DNA from: Fidelibacterota bacterium
Lineage (GTDB): Bacteria > Fidelibacterota > Marinisomatia > Marinisomatales > UBA1611
Reading direction: 5' to 3'
Assembly (NCBI GenBank): GCA_015658495.1
Contig: DQOT01000217.1
Location: 1-9,986 of the forward strand
DNA length: 9,986 bases
In this document: in pieces, positions 1 through 9,860 of the stretch
Position numbering within the stretch: the first letter of the stretch is position 1
Layout: every line of letters starts with the position of its first letter
The notes under the pieces: model-generated
What the model was told of the DNA's origin: nothing
Databases searched by the model: none
Seen by the model: the letters and a program-made list of their open reading frames with translations, nothing else
Translations under genes and position numbers: made by a program

Positions 1-91
1 CTATAAGTTGAACAGGGTGGTTAAAGCCACCCCGCTCCTGCGCAGATTCAATCTTGGATTGAATTGATTTTAATGTGTCCTTTAGGCCCAT
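1..91 (-). CDS. yggS: YggS/PLPBP-family pyridoxal-phosphate-binding protein, N-terminal 30 codons (partial)
   Basis: An ATG at 91-89 opens a frame that stays open for 30 codons to the left edge. The protein begins MGLKDTLKSIQSKIESAQ and continues ERGGFNHPVQLI. This resembles the start of YggS/PROSC proteins, in which a helix of the form 'NLKxIxxxIxxAxxRxGR' precedes the first strand ('VxLVAVSK'). That family binds PLP and helps vitamin B6 homeostasis; it has no established catalytic activity. The PLP-binding lysine would lie just beyond the window, so the key residue cannot be checked. An AAAGG sequence ten bases upstream of the ATG could be the ribosome binding site. The gene starts 39 bases after the gyrA stop with no visible terminator between, so read-through from gyrA is likely. 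The assignment rests on 30 residues only and is moderate. Confidence 0.6.
   Translation of the reverse strand, partial: MGLKDTLKSIQSKIESAQERGGFNHPVQLI
15..32 (-). repeat. 6-bp GC-rich inverted repeat, 6-nt loop
   Basis: GGGTGG (15-20) and CCACCC (27-32) are exact reverse complements separated by six bases. The repeat lies in the yggS-like coding frame, 13 bases downstream (in transcription) of the 46-64 repeat. It is not followed by a T-run on the minus strand, so it is not an intrinsic terminator. Confidence 0.45.
46..64 (-). repeat. Perfect 8-bp inverted repeat, 3-nt loop
   Basis: ATTCAATC (46-53) and GATTGAAT (57-64) are exact reverse complements around the loop TTG. The repeat lies in codons 10-16 of the yggS-like frame. 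In the transcript it would form a short AU-rich hairpin about 30 bases after the start codon. It has no U-tract and is not a standard terminator. It may be a chance product of the codons for the SIQSKIES helix. Confidence 0.5.
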
Positions 92-130
92 TTATAAGTT
101 GCCTTTGTGACTTTGTGTGAATGAAGTGCT

Positions 131-2638
131 CTATTCTTCTTCAGGCTCAGGCGCTGTATCCTCAATAGACATTTGATTATCTTCCGACTCATCTTTCCTT
201 GTGGCCGCTTCCTCACTAATGACGCGGGTGATAGATGAGATACTGGCGCCCTCGTCCAATTTTACCAGTTTTACGCCTTGCGTCACGCGGCCAATGGTTC
301 GAATGGCTGCCACGGGTTGACGCATCAAAACACCGGAATCCGTAATAACAATAAGGTCGTCTGCATCAACCACTTCCATGATATTCACCATCTTGCCGGT
401 CTTCTCTGTGCAGCGCATGGTCATGACACCTTTTCCGCCACGGGTTTGGGTACGGTATTGATTCACATCTGTCCGTTTTCCCATCCCTTTTTCGGTGGCA
501 ACCAAAATGGTTCCTTCCCGCCGTATCACAAGCATGCCAATCACATAATCTTCTTTCGAACTTAGGGTTATGCCTTTCACGCCCATGGTTTTTCGTCCAC
601 TAGCTCGAATATTATTTTCAGAGAATCGGATCGATTTTCCTTCATACGTTCCCAGGAGAATATCGTGTTCACCGTTGGTGATTCGTGCTTCAATGAGTTT
701 ATCCCCTTCGCGAATTTCGATGGCATAAATACCACCTTTCCGCGGTTTGCCATAGGCAGACAAAACGGTCTTTTTCACAATGCCGTTCCTGGTTGCCATA
801 ACAATATAGTGGTCATCATCGAACTCTTTCACGCTGACGAATGCTTCCACTTTTTCACCCGGTTCACAACCGATTAAATTCACAATGGCACGACCACGGG
901 TTGCTCGACCACCTTGGGGAATGTCATAAACTTTCAGCCAATAACATTTTCCCTGGTCCGTGAAAAAAAGCATATAATTATGAGTGTTGGCAATAAAAAG
1001 ATGTTCAACAAAATCTTCATCTTTACTCATGGCGCCTTGAACACCTCTCCCGCCGCGGCGTTGTGTTCGATAGGTATTTAATGCCGTCCGCTTGATGTAA
1101 CCCTGGTGAGTAATGGTCAGCACCACTTCTTCTTCGGCAATCATATCTTCCATGGTAAAATTTGAATCTACCGGAATAATCTCAGTCCGTCGCTCATCCC
1201 CATACTGATCCCGAATTTCCAGAAGTTCAGTTTTAATAATGTTCATGCGCTGGCTTTTGCTTTCCAGAATTCCTTTAAGATGAGCAATAAGCTGGATCAA
1301 TTCTTTATACTCGATCACAACCTTATCTACTTCCAGTCCGGTGAGCCTCTGCAGGCGCATGTCCAAAATGGCTTGGGATTGAATCTCTGAAAGGTTAAAC
1401 CCGTTAATGAGTCCTTCCTTGGCTTGAACCGGATCTTTGCTGCCGCGGATGATTTTAATCACTTCGTCAATATTGTCCAGAGCAATTTTCAATCCTTCTA
1501 AAATATGGGCTCGTGCTTCCGCTGCTCTTAATTCAAACTCGGTGCGCCGGACAACAATCTCATGGCGAAAATTCACAAAGTGAGTCAATATGGTCTTCAG
1601 CGGCATGATCTTCGGAACGCCGTTCACCAGCGCCAAAAGTATAATGCCAAACGTGTCCTGGAGCTGGGTGTGTTTATACAATTGATTCAGGATCACTTCC
1701 GGAACCGCATCCCGTTTTGTTTCTATCACAACGCGAATACCGTCTTTATCAGACTCATCCCGAAGATCAGAGATGCCTACTACTTTTTTATCCCGTACTA
1801 GGTCCGCAATTTTTTCAACTAAATTTGCCTTGTTTGTTTGGTAAGCCACCTCGGTAATAACAACACTGTCTTTCCCGCTTTTGTTTGTTTCAATATGGGC
1901 GCGGGCGCGCATTTTAATTTTTCCACGACCTGTTTCATAGGCATTTTTCAGCCCATCCATACCCAGAATAAGTCCCGCTGTTGGAAAATCCGGTCCTTTA
2001 ATGTGGGTCATTAATTCTTCTGTAGTTATGTATTCATTTTCAATCAAGGCAATTAAGCCGTTAACAATCTCTGTCAGATTATGGGGTGGAATCTTGGTGG
2101 CCATTCCAACAGCAATTCCTTCCGATCCATTCACCAACAAGGTGGGAACTGCGGATGGAAGCACCGATGGTTCTTGCAGTGTTTCATCAAAATTAGGGGT
2201 CCATTCCACCGTGTCCTTGTCCAGATCTTTCAACATTTCACTGGATATTTTTGTCATCCGGGATTCGGTATAACGCATGGCCGCTGCATTGTCACCATCA
2301 ATGGAACCAAAGTTGCCCTGACCATCCACCAGTTGGTAGCGCATGGAAAAATTCTGTGCCATCCGAACCAGTGCATCATAGACTGAGCTATCACCGTGGG
2401 GGTGGTATTTACCGAGAACATCACCCACAATACGGGCGGATTTTTTATAAGGACGATTCCAGCTGGAGCCAAGTTCGCTCATCCCAAAAAGAATACGGCG
2501 ATGAACCGGTTTCAGTCCGTCGCGCACATCGGGCAGGGCCCGGGATACAATAACCGACATGGAGTAGTTAAGATAGCTCTCCTTCATTTCATCCACAATG
2601 TCCCGGGGAAGTGTGTTGTCTCTATTAAAATCAACCAT
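131..2638 (-). CDS. gyrA: DNA gyrase subunit A (GyrA)
   Basis: Breakage-reunion subunit of the A2B2 type II topoisomerase that supercoils DNA ahead of replication forks; cytoplasmic. The 835 residues are a normal GyrA length. The winged-helix catalytic domain contains the active-site tyrosine Y123 in AAAMRYTE, with R122 before it. The quinolone-resistance region reads [13 protein letters not shown], with S84 and D88 at the E. coli S83 and D87 positions. A coiled-coil and tower region follows to about residue 500. The C-terminal beta-pinwheel begins with a GyrA box QRRGGRG (526-532), which separates gyrase from ParC. A second box-like QTRGGKG lies at 731-737, with degenerate blade motifs near 576, 630, 680 and 782. 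The tail from about 809 is acidic (DESEDN, EPEEE). The ATG is preceded by AGGA ten bases upstream and lies 20 bases after the gyrB stop, so the two are almost certainly co-transcribed. Confidence 0.98.
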   Translation of the reverse strand: MVDFNRDNTLPRDIVDEMKESYLNYSMSVIVSRALPDVRDGLKPVHRRILFGMSELGSSWNRPYKKSARIVGDVLGKYHPHGDSSVYDALVRMAQNFSMRYQLVDGQGNFGSIDGDNAAAMRYTESRMTKISSEMLKDLDKDTVEWTPNFDETLQEPSVLPSAVPTLLVNGSEGIAVGMATKIPPHNLTEIVNGLIALIENEYITTEELMTHIKGPDFPTAGLILGMDGLKNAYETGRGKIKMRARAHIETNKSGKDSVVITEVAYQTNKANLVEKIADLVRDKKVVGISDLRDESDKDGIRVVIETKRDAVPEVILNQLYKHTQLQDTFGIILLALVNGVPKIMPLKTILTHFVNFRHEIVVRRTEFELRAAEARAHILEGLKIALDNIDEVIKIIRGSKDPVQAKEGLINGFNLSEIQSQAILDMRLQRLTGLEVDKVVIEYKELIQLIAHLKGILESKSQRMNIIKTELLEIRDQYGDERRTEIIPVDSNFTMEDMIAEEEVVLTITHQGYIKRTALNTYRTQRRGGRGVQGAMSKDEDFVEHLFIANTHNYMLFFTDQGKCYWLKVYDIPQGGRATRGRAIVNLIGCEPGEKVEAFVSVKEFDDDHYIVMATRNGIVKKTVLSAYGKPRKGGIYAIEIREGDKLIEARITNGEHDILLGTYEGKSIRFSENNIRASGRKTMGVKGITLSSKEDYVIGMLVIRREGTILVATEKGMGKRTDVNQYRTQTRGGKGVMTMRCTEKTGKMVNIMEVVDADDLIVITDSGVLMRQPVAAIRTIGRVTQGVKLVKLDEGASISSITRVISEEAATRKDESEDNQMSIEDTAPEPEEE

Positions 2639-2658
2639 GAATTATTTTTCCTAAAATT

Positions 2659-4900
<2,242 letters not shown>

Positions 4901-4904
<4 letters not shown>

Positions 4905-6001
4905 CGTTCCAGATGATAAGTTTTAGTCTCTTTTTCACCTTTCAGCAAACCGCTTTGCTCCACATTCAAAAGGTCGGTGGTAGTTACAATGGTTTGAACC
5001 GGCTCTCCCGTTTCTGATTCTAATCCCTGTAAAAGGGAAACAATTTTCTTACTTCTTTCCAAGTCCAGTTTAGCAAAAAGGTCGTCCAATAAAAGTGTGG
5101 GGTGCGTGCCTGTTTTTTCACGGATAAAACTCATTTCCGCCAGTTTCAATAACACCAGTGAAAGTTTATGTTCGCCTTGGGATCCAAAATTCCGGAGATC
5201 GCGATTATCCCAAATTAATGAAATATCGTCCCGGTGTGGTCCATAGGTGGTTCGCCCAAGCGCCAAATCTTTTTTTAGTGAATTTTTGAACTCATTTTTA
5301 TAAGATTCAAGCGAAGGAGCCTGATCTGCATAAGACAATTCAAACTGAATTACATTATCATATCGTTCAATCATTTCTTTCAAATGGTTTTTGAATTCCA
5401 GGATAAATCCATAGCGGAGCAACCAGAGCTTTTGGCCTGTCTTTACCAGTTGATCATCCCAGCTATGAAGGTCTTCTGGTGGACATCTGTTTTCTTTAAC
5501 CTGAACAATAGCGGCATTTCGCTGTTTCAAAACCCGGCTGTACGTTTGCAGTGTGTCCACATAATCCGGAGATGATACCGAAAACATTTTATCAAAGAAC
5601 CGGCGACGTTCAACCGGTCCACCTTTGGTGACGGATTGCTCTTCCGGCGACAAAACAACCACATTATTTCGACCGATCAATTCTTTTCGGCCGAATAATA
5701 TTTTTCCATTCAATTTCATTTTTTGACCGGAAGATCTTATTACTTGTGCGGCCACATCATCTGAAATCCTGTTGGTTAAGAATCCACCACGAATGGCCAG
5801 CGCATCATCAGAATTCCTGATCAGGTCTCGTTGTTTATGGGTCCGGAAACTGCGACCGAAAGACAGGATGTGGATCGCTTCCAATACTGCGGTTTTTCCC
5901 GAGCCGTTTTCACCCCAGATCAAAGTGAGTCCCCGGCTAAAATTGAATTTCTTTTTTTCATGATTCCTGAATGAAACCAAGGTAAGGCTTTGAATGGCCA
6001 T
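4901..6001 (-). CDS. recF: DNA replication and repair protein RecF
   Basis: SMC-like ABC ATPase that, with RecO and RecR, helps load RecA at single-strand gaps and stalled forks. Length (366 residues) is typical. The N-terminus LTLVSFRNHEKKKFNF matches the RecF 'FRN' strand and leads to Walker A GENGSGKT (30-37). SPEEQSVTKGGPVERRRFFD (118-137) corresponds to the family's 'P..l.lv.GgP..RR.flD' block. GPHRDDI (254-260) is a conserved RecF motif, followed by the ABC signature SQGEHKL (274-280), Walker B LLLDDLFAKLD (303-313), and the region near 338-342 (IVTTT) where the family carries its switch motif. The DDLFAKLD form resembles the Bacteroidetes-type DDIFDKLD more than the proteobacterial form; this is from memory. 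The gene starts 21 bases after the dnaN stop. Its own ribosome binding site is weak (AGCGG close to the ATG), suggesting dependence on dnaN translation. Confidence 0.96.
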
Positions 6002-6022
6002 CCGCTGTTGTCAACCGGCGTA

Positions 6023-7135
6023 TTAATCATTCAAGCGAATGGGCATCAGAAGCATCAGGCTTTCTATGTTCTCTTCCGTTGAATCTGTGCCAAACAAAGC
6101 AGCGCTGATGGGGGTGCTGAATTCCACCACAATCTTATCCCCTGCAACGTGGCTCACCACGTCCTTTAAATATTCTGCGTTGTAACCGATCGTCAGGTTT
6201 TCACCATCAAATTCCGCGGCAATCTGTTCATGTGCTTTGGATGATTTTTCCGGATCTTCCGTGGTAATCCTGCATGAGGTTGCATCCAGGTTTAGGGCCA
6301 CCTGGTGGGTGGATTTATTAGAAAATATGGAAACACGGCGAATGGCGCCCAATAAAGCATCTTTATCTGCTTTTAAAATTTTATCATTCTCTTTTGGAAT
6401 CACGGTTTCATAATCCGGGAATCGTTCATCAATGATGCGGGTTAAGACCATATCATTTTTCATTTTAGCGGTGAGATGATTTTCACCGATCAAAAGCGCC
6501 ACATTGCCACCTGAAACCTGAGCGGACATGAAAGAAAGGAATTTTCTGGGAACAATCATGTCGCCGTTAAATCCGTTGGTGTCAAAATCCTTTCGTGTGT
6601 ATTTCACCAGGCGGTGCCCGTCTGTGGAAACAGCAGTGATCCCATTGGATCCAAAGCGAAACAATACACCTGTGAGGGCGGGTTTTAATTCATCCCGGCT
6701 AACAGCAAAGGATGTGGCATCAATAATATTTTTTAACATTTCACCGGAAACATTAACCGCTTGTGATCCGGATGTGTCCGGCACAGCAGGAAATTCATCG
6801 GCCGGCTTGGCCATCAAATCGTACTCTCCGGTATCGGTGATAATGGCGGCCCTGTCTTTATCGTCTACGTATAAGGTTACGCGGGTTTCCGGGAGTTCGT
6901 TGGTGATGTCCAATAATGTTTTAAGCGGCAGCGCTGTGGCGCCGGCCTGTTCCAGGCTCACCGGGATTTCGGACTGGATGGTGATTTCAAGATCGGTGGC
7001 GCGCAGAGATGTTTTTTCTTCAGATGATTCAATTAAAACGCAGCTCAGAATGGGGAGCGTTGACCGTGTAGGCGTAGCCTTGGAAAGTTTTTGTAATGCT
7101 TGTTGCAGTTCGGTTTTAGATGTGGAAAATTTCAT
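6023..7135 (-). CDS. dnaN: DNA polymerase III beta subunit (sliding clamp)
   Basis: Ring-shaped processivity clamp for the replicative polymerase and a docking platform for repair proteins. The 370 residues fit the three clamp domains (about 1-120, 125-250 and 252-370). Visible family motifs are the N-terminus MKFSTSKTELQQALQKLSKA, RSTLPILSCVLIE (24-36), TDGHRL (171-176), DERFPDYETVIP (236-247), IGYNAEYLKDVV and the near-terminal MPIRL (364-368), which lines the peptide-binding pocket. The ATG is preceded by AGGA only five bases upstream, a good ribosome binding site. This is the first gene after the 176-base gap and probably the first of the dnaN-recF-dciA-gyrB-gyrA transcript. dnaA, the usual upstream neighbour, is absent. 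Nothing in the clamp looks damaged. Confidence 0.98.
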   Translation of the reverse strand: MKFSTSKTELQQALQKLSKATPTRSTLPILSCVLIESSEEKTSLRATDLEITIQSEIPVSLEQAGATALPLKTLLDITNELPETRVTLYVDDKDRAAIITDTGEYDLMAKPADEFPAVPDTSGSQAVNVSGEMLKNIIDATSFAVSRDELKPALTGVLFRFGSNGITAVSTDGHRLVKYTRKDFDTNGFNGDMIVPRKFLSFMSAQVSGGNVALLIGENHLTAKMKNDMVLTRIIDERFPDYETVIPKENDKILKADKDALLGAIRRVSIFSNKSTHQVALNLDATSCRITTEDPEKSSKAHEQIAAEFDGENLTIGYNAEYLKDVVSHVAGDKIVVEFSTPISAALFGTDSTEENIESLMLLMPIRLND

Positions 7136-7173
7136 TGAAATCCTATCTTAAATATCGATGTGTAATGAAATGG

Positions 7174-7201
7174 TTTTTACAAAGGTAAAAGAACCTGTAA
7201 A
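7174..7201 (-). promoter_or_regulatory. Candidate sigma-70-like promoter for dnaN
   Basis: On the minus strand TTTACA (7201-7196, five of six matches to TTGACA) is separated by 16 bases from TAAAAA (7179-7174, four of six matches to TATAAT). It would leave an mRNA leader of roughly 30 bases before the dnaN ATG. A second candidate, TTGAAA (7251-7246) with TCCAAT 18 bases on, is about as good. In AT-rich DNA such matches are common, and an FCB-type sigma factor may use other boxes, so this is tentative. Confidence 0.28.
7175..7190. repeat. Inverted repeat TTTTAC-AAAG-GTAAAA in the dnaN leader
   Basis: Two perfect 6-base arms are separated by four bases, lying between or over the candidate -35 and -10 elements of dnaN. 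A further copy of the arm (TTTTAC on the minus strand, 7202-7197) stands 12 bases upstream in direct orientation to one arm. Placement and symmetry are compatible with an operator or a short leader hairpin, but no known regulator site is recognised. Confidence 0.4.
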
Positions 7202-7311
7202 ACTACCGTAATCACCCTTTTATTGGAAAAGGTTTTTCGGGGTTATTTCAACGCTTTTTATGAAGAAATTGCTTTATTTAACCGCCTTAAACGGCGCAAT
7301 AGAACAAGACA

Positions 7312-7803
7312 TTATATCTGATCCCGTTTTTTAAAAGACCAGGTGAAATCAAAATGGGCAATGGTTTCCCCGGCGCTATTTATTCCAATAGTTTTCCCAG
7401 TGGCGATTTGGGGCTCGTTTGTGGCAATAGCCTTATCCGCTGCTGTATCAAATTCATGCCAATCGGTACAGGTGAATGTGGAAACGTCTGTCGCTTTTTT
7501 TATAAATTCTGCTTGGGTGGAAACCAAGATCACAGCCACACTTTCATCTTTTCCCTGGGTGGCCAAAAGTGCGTAGGCACCAGTGCTCAATTCTGCTGTC
7601 ATCCCTAGTACGGCCCAAAATGTGGACCGAAAGGGGTTTTTATTCAGGTATTTATATTTTACGCGGGTGACGCACTTAGTCTCACTCAATTCGATAATTT
7701 TAAACCCGGTTAAAACAGAAAGCGGCAATTTTCTTAGTCCATACAATTTGAACAAAAACCATTTTGTCATTTTTTTACAAAATTGTTTTTGTGTTTCATT
7801 CAT
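7312..7803 (-). CDS. DUF4442 hotdog-fold protein, possible acyl-CoA thioesterase
   Basis: A 163-residue soluble protein with no signal peptide or membrane helix. The N-terminal helical part carries KLPLSVLTGFKIIELSE, and a strand CVTRVKYKYLNKNPF leads into the central helix FRSTFWAVLGMTAELSTG (58-75). This N-x-F-x-S...AELSTG pattern is the signature of DUF4442, a hotdog-fold family related to PaaI-like thioesterases. E71 in the helix is a candidate catalytic acid by analogy. Later strands (SVAVILVSTQAEFIKKA and GETIAHFDFTWSFKKRD) complete a typical hotdog sheet. Substrate is unknown, and thioesterase activity is inferred from the fold. It starts 18 bases after the cyclase stop, with only a weak AAAAG upstream of the ATG, so it probably shares the cyclase transcript. 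It ends before the dnaN leader region. Confidence 0.75.
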   Translation of the reverse strand: MNETQKQFCKKMTKWFLFKLYGLRKLPLSVLTGFKIIELSETKCVTRVKYKYLNKNPFRSTFWAVLGMTAELSTGAYALLATQGKDESVAVILVSTQAEFIKKATDVSTFTCTDWHEFDTAADKAIATNEPQIATGKTIGINSAGETIAHFDFTWSFKKRDQI

Positions 7804-7821
7804 TAACTTTTAGCTTGATTA

Positions 7822-9846
7822 TTATTTGCCGTTTTCAATGCGATAGACCATCACTTTGTTCTTTTTTCCTTTGACCTTGATGGGATCTAATTTTTCAAAG
7901 GAATATTGTTTTTTGGTTTCCTTCCAAACGGTTGGTGAAACCAAAATCTCTCCGGGGCCTGCCGCAGAACAAAGTCGCGCACCCAAGTTCACGGTATCTC
8001 CGATCACTGTATAATCCATCATATCCCTGGAGCCAATATTACCGGAAACTACAACGCCGCGGTTAATACCGATTCCTACCATAATTGGCGCATCCTTTCT
8101 TTTTTTTCTTTTTTTGTTCAAACGTGTGATCTGTTCCTGCATTTCCACCGCTGTGGTCACAGCCCGTTGGGTATCGTCCTCGGCAGAAATGGGTGCACCA
8201 TAAACAATCATGAGTTCATCGCCTATGATCTTATCCAGTGTTCCATTATATTTAAAAACAATATCAATCATATCGGAAAAATATTCATTCAGAGTGGATA
8301 CAACACTTTCAGGATTCATATTCTCCGACATAGAAGTAAAACCGCGAATATCGCTGAATAAAATGGTGACTTCCCGTTCCTCGCCACCCAAATTCAATTT
8401 GGCATCGTCGTCCAAAAGTTCATCCACCACTTGTTTCGACACATAGCGTTTAAAAGTGTTTTTCACTTTGCTCACATCCGAAATGTCCTCAATTGCAATT
8501 ACCAATCCCTGAATATTTCCATCTGGGTCGATTCGCGGTGCTACAGATACATTCACAACGGCCTCTATGGATACGGTTAAAAAAGACATATTGATCTCAG
8601 AATGGGTGGTGTTTTCCAATTCTGCCATTTGGATTAATTCAAGGATTTCATCATCCTTTTCAAACAGGTACATGTAATGGTTGCCAATGATTTCGTCCAT
8701 GCTCATCTTGAGAATATCCAGACCGGCCTGGTTGATGGAATCAATCTCACCCAGCGGATCCAAGGTGATCACGCCGGTGGCAATACTGCCCAGAATACTC
8801 TCATTGAATTGTTTTGCTTTGGTGATATCTTTAAACAGGCGCGCATTGTCCAGCGCCACAGCGCCCTGGTTACATAGAGCGGAAAGAAGGTCGAGATCTG
8901 TTTGGGTAAATGCTTCCACGCCATGACGTGTTTCCTTATTACACAACAGCATATATCCAAGAAGGTTGTCCTTAGCCCGGAGCGGTGCAATAATTATATG
9001 ATATTCCCCCAATTTTTTCTGCAGGGAATTTTTGTCTTCAGGTGTAAAAATCAATCCAGATTTTTCATCTTCGATCTTTTTAAATACGGCCAGTTTTTTT
9101 GAAATAAGCGCGTCCATGTCTTCCCAATTAAAAGATGAGTTGGGTTCAAGAATGGGGCTGTTTTCTTTGGGCACAAGCATCATGCCTTTAGAGGCGTTCA
9201 AGATGCCCACGGACCGCCAGAGAATTTCCTCGCCCAGTTCATCAACGTCCAACACAGAACTGATAGCCACACTGATGTCAAACAGCGTTTCCAGTTCAAG
9301 CAGTTTCAAGTTCAATTGGGTTTGCTTTTCTTCAACATCCTGGATCAGTTCATAATTATACAGCGCCTTGGTCAAGTGATTAGCGATGATTTCTAAAATT
9401 TTGAGTTCCGCTTCCGTGAAAATTTCCCCCATGAATTTTTTTCCCACACACAAGACACCTAACATGTGGTCTTTATGAAACAGTGGGACCAAAATTTTCA
9501 TGTCCGATTCTGTAATGCATTTTTTCAATTCACCGGTGATCCATTGTGGCGTTTTATCCAGTTTAATGTGGTCATAGCGATGTTTTTCGGATTGGTCTGG
9601 GAGTTTTTTCGGCGGTGAAAATGGTTTCCTTTTCTTCAGTCCCTGGGAGGCTAAAATGGAGAGTTCATCTTTTTTTTGATTGTATAAAAAAATGGCGCCT
9701 TTCGACGCCATCACCGTTCCTAGCGTGAGCCGGAGAATGCCTTTCCCCACCGATCCAGATTGTTCTGCATCGATGAGGATCTCCCCCAACTCATCCAGAG
9801 ATGTTAAATAATAATCAAGTTGATCCGTTGCGCTTGTTTCAATCAC
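7822..9846 (-). CDS. GAF-GAF-PAS class III (class IIIb-like) adenylate cyclase
   Basis: A 674-residue cytoplasmic signalling enzyme without membrane segments, predicted to make cAMP from ATP. The order is GAF-1 (about 15-165), a connecting helix (165-190), GAF-2 (about 185-335), PAS (about 345-455), a linker helix with FKRYVSKQVVDELL, and the cyclase domain (about 488-674). Catalytic residues are intact: metal-binding D499 (FSDIRGFTS) and D543 (IIGDELMIVYG), adenine-selecting K539 and T613 (DYTVIGDTVN), and transition-state residues N620 and R624 (GARL). Lysine plus threonine at the base-selecting positions marks class IIIb adenylate rather than guanylate cyclases. The domain order matches Anabaena CyaB1/CyaB2. 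GAF-2 keeps N303, K304, F313 and D317 of the NKFDE motif; GAF-1 is degenerate. The start codon is GTG: an in-frame TGA lies nine bases upstream, and AGG stands about ten bases before it. It follows the STAS gene by 14 bases. What the GAF and PAS domains sense is unknown. Confidence 0.92.
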   Translation of the reverse strand: MIETSATDQLDYYLTSLDELGEILIDAEQSGSVGKGILRLTLGTVMASKGAIFLYNQKKDELSILASQGLKKRKPFSPPKKLPDQSEKHRYDHIKLDKTPQWITGELKKCITESDMKILVPLFHKDHMLGVLCVGKKFMGEIFTEAELKILEIIANHLTKALYNYELIQDVEEKQTQLNLKLLELETLFDISVAISSVLDVDELGEEILWRSVGILNASKGMMLVPKENSPILEPNSSFNWEDMDALISKKLAVFKKIEDEKSGLIFTPEDKNSLQKKLGEYHIIIAPLRAKDNLLGYMLLCNKETRHGVEAFTQTDLDLLSALCNQGAVALDNARLFKDITKAKQFNESILGSIATGVITLDPLGEIDSINQAGLDILKMSMDEIIGNHYMYLFEKDDEILELIQMAELENTTHSEINMSFLTVSIEAVVNVSVAPRIDPDGNIQGLVIAIEDISDVSKVKNTFKRYVSKQVVDELLDDDAKLNLGGEEREVTILFSDIRGFTSMSENMNPESVVSTLNEYFSDMIDIVFKYNGTLDKIIGDELMIVYGAPISAEDDTQRAVTTAVEMQEQITRLNKKRKKRKDAPIMVGIGINRGVVVSGNIGSRDMMDYTVIGDTVNLGARLCSAAGPGEILVSPTVWKETKKQYSFEKLDPIKVKGKKNKVMVYRIENGK
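8100..8115 (-). repeat. Interrupted homopolymer tract in the cyclase gene
   Basis: On the coding strand seven A, one G and eight A in succession encode the basic loop NKKRKKRKD (577-585) between the two halves of the cyclase active site. Runs of this length can cause polymerase slippage. The frame is intact in this sequence. Confidence 0.6.
9686..9711 (-). terminator. Terminator-like hairpin plus T-tract inside the cyclase coding sequence
   Basis: On the coding strand ATGGCGTC, a GAAA tetraloop and GGCGCCAT (9711-9692) form an 8-bp stem with one G-T wobble. A run of seven T (9692-9686) follows, its first base pairing in the stem. This has every element of an intrinsic terminator, in the correct orientation for the cyclase transcript, at codons 46-54. 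The encoded segment MASKGAIFLYN is an ordinary GAF strand, so codon constraint could produce it by chance. If active, translating ribosomes would normally mask it, making the 5' part of the mRNA a possible polarity or attenuation point. Confidence 0.35.
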
Positions 9847-9860
9847 AATCGATCAACCTG

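Larger units (their letters stand above)
7136..7311. promoter_or_regulatory. Intergenic region upstream of dnaN, likely promoter region of the replication operon
   Basis: This 176-base AT-rich stretch is the only sizeable gap in the window; all other neighbouring genes are at most 39 bases apart or overlap. Reading the minus strand, it opens just after the DUF4442 stop with a weak hairpin (CGCC, six-base loop, GGCG, around 7283-7296). That hairpin has no clean T-run, so it is at best a poor terminator. Further on are a possible -35/-10 pair (7201-7174) and a TTTTAC/GTAAAA inverted repeat (7175-7190), then the dnaN ribosome binding site. No cluster of DnaA-box-like nonamers was found here, so there is no support for an origin. 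Confidence 0.5.

Noticed and set aside
92..130. Tandem CACAAAG copies (minus strand) between gyrA and yggS as a regulatory repeat
   Set aside because: Two seven-base copies in a 39-base gap are too little to separate from chance, and there is no hairpin or promoter pattern.
1898..1910. GC-rich alternating stretch near the gyrA codons for RARAH, with T-rich sequence after it on the plus strand
   Set aside because: It lies inside gyrA on the non-transcribed orientation, and the stem is irregular. Codon choice explains it better than a terminator.
6528..7151. A 207-codon open frame on the plus strand opposite dnaN
   Set aside because: It lies antisense to the well-supported dnaN gene. Its translation is low-complexity and serine-rich with no family resemblance, as expected for a shadow frame.
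7283..7296. Hairpin CGCC/GGCG after the DUF4442 stop as a terminator
   Set aside because: Only four base pairs, with no uninterrupted T-run downstream on the minus strand. Mentioned within the intergenic entry but not called as a terminator.
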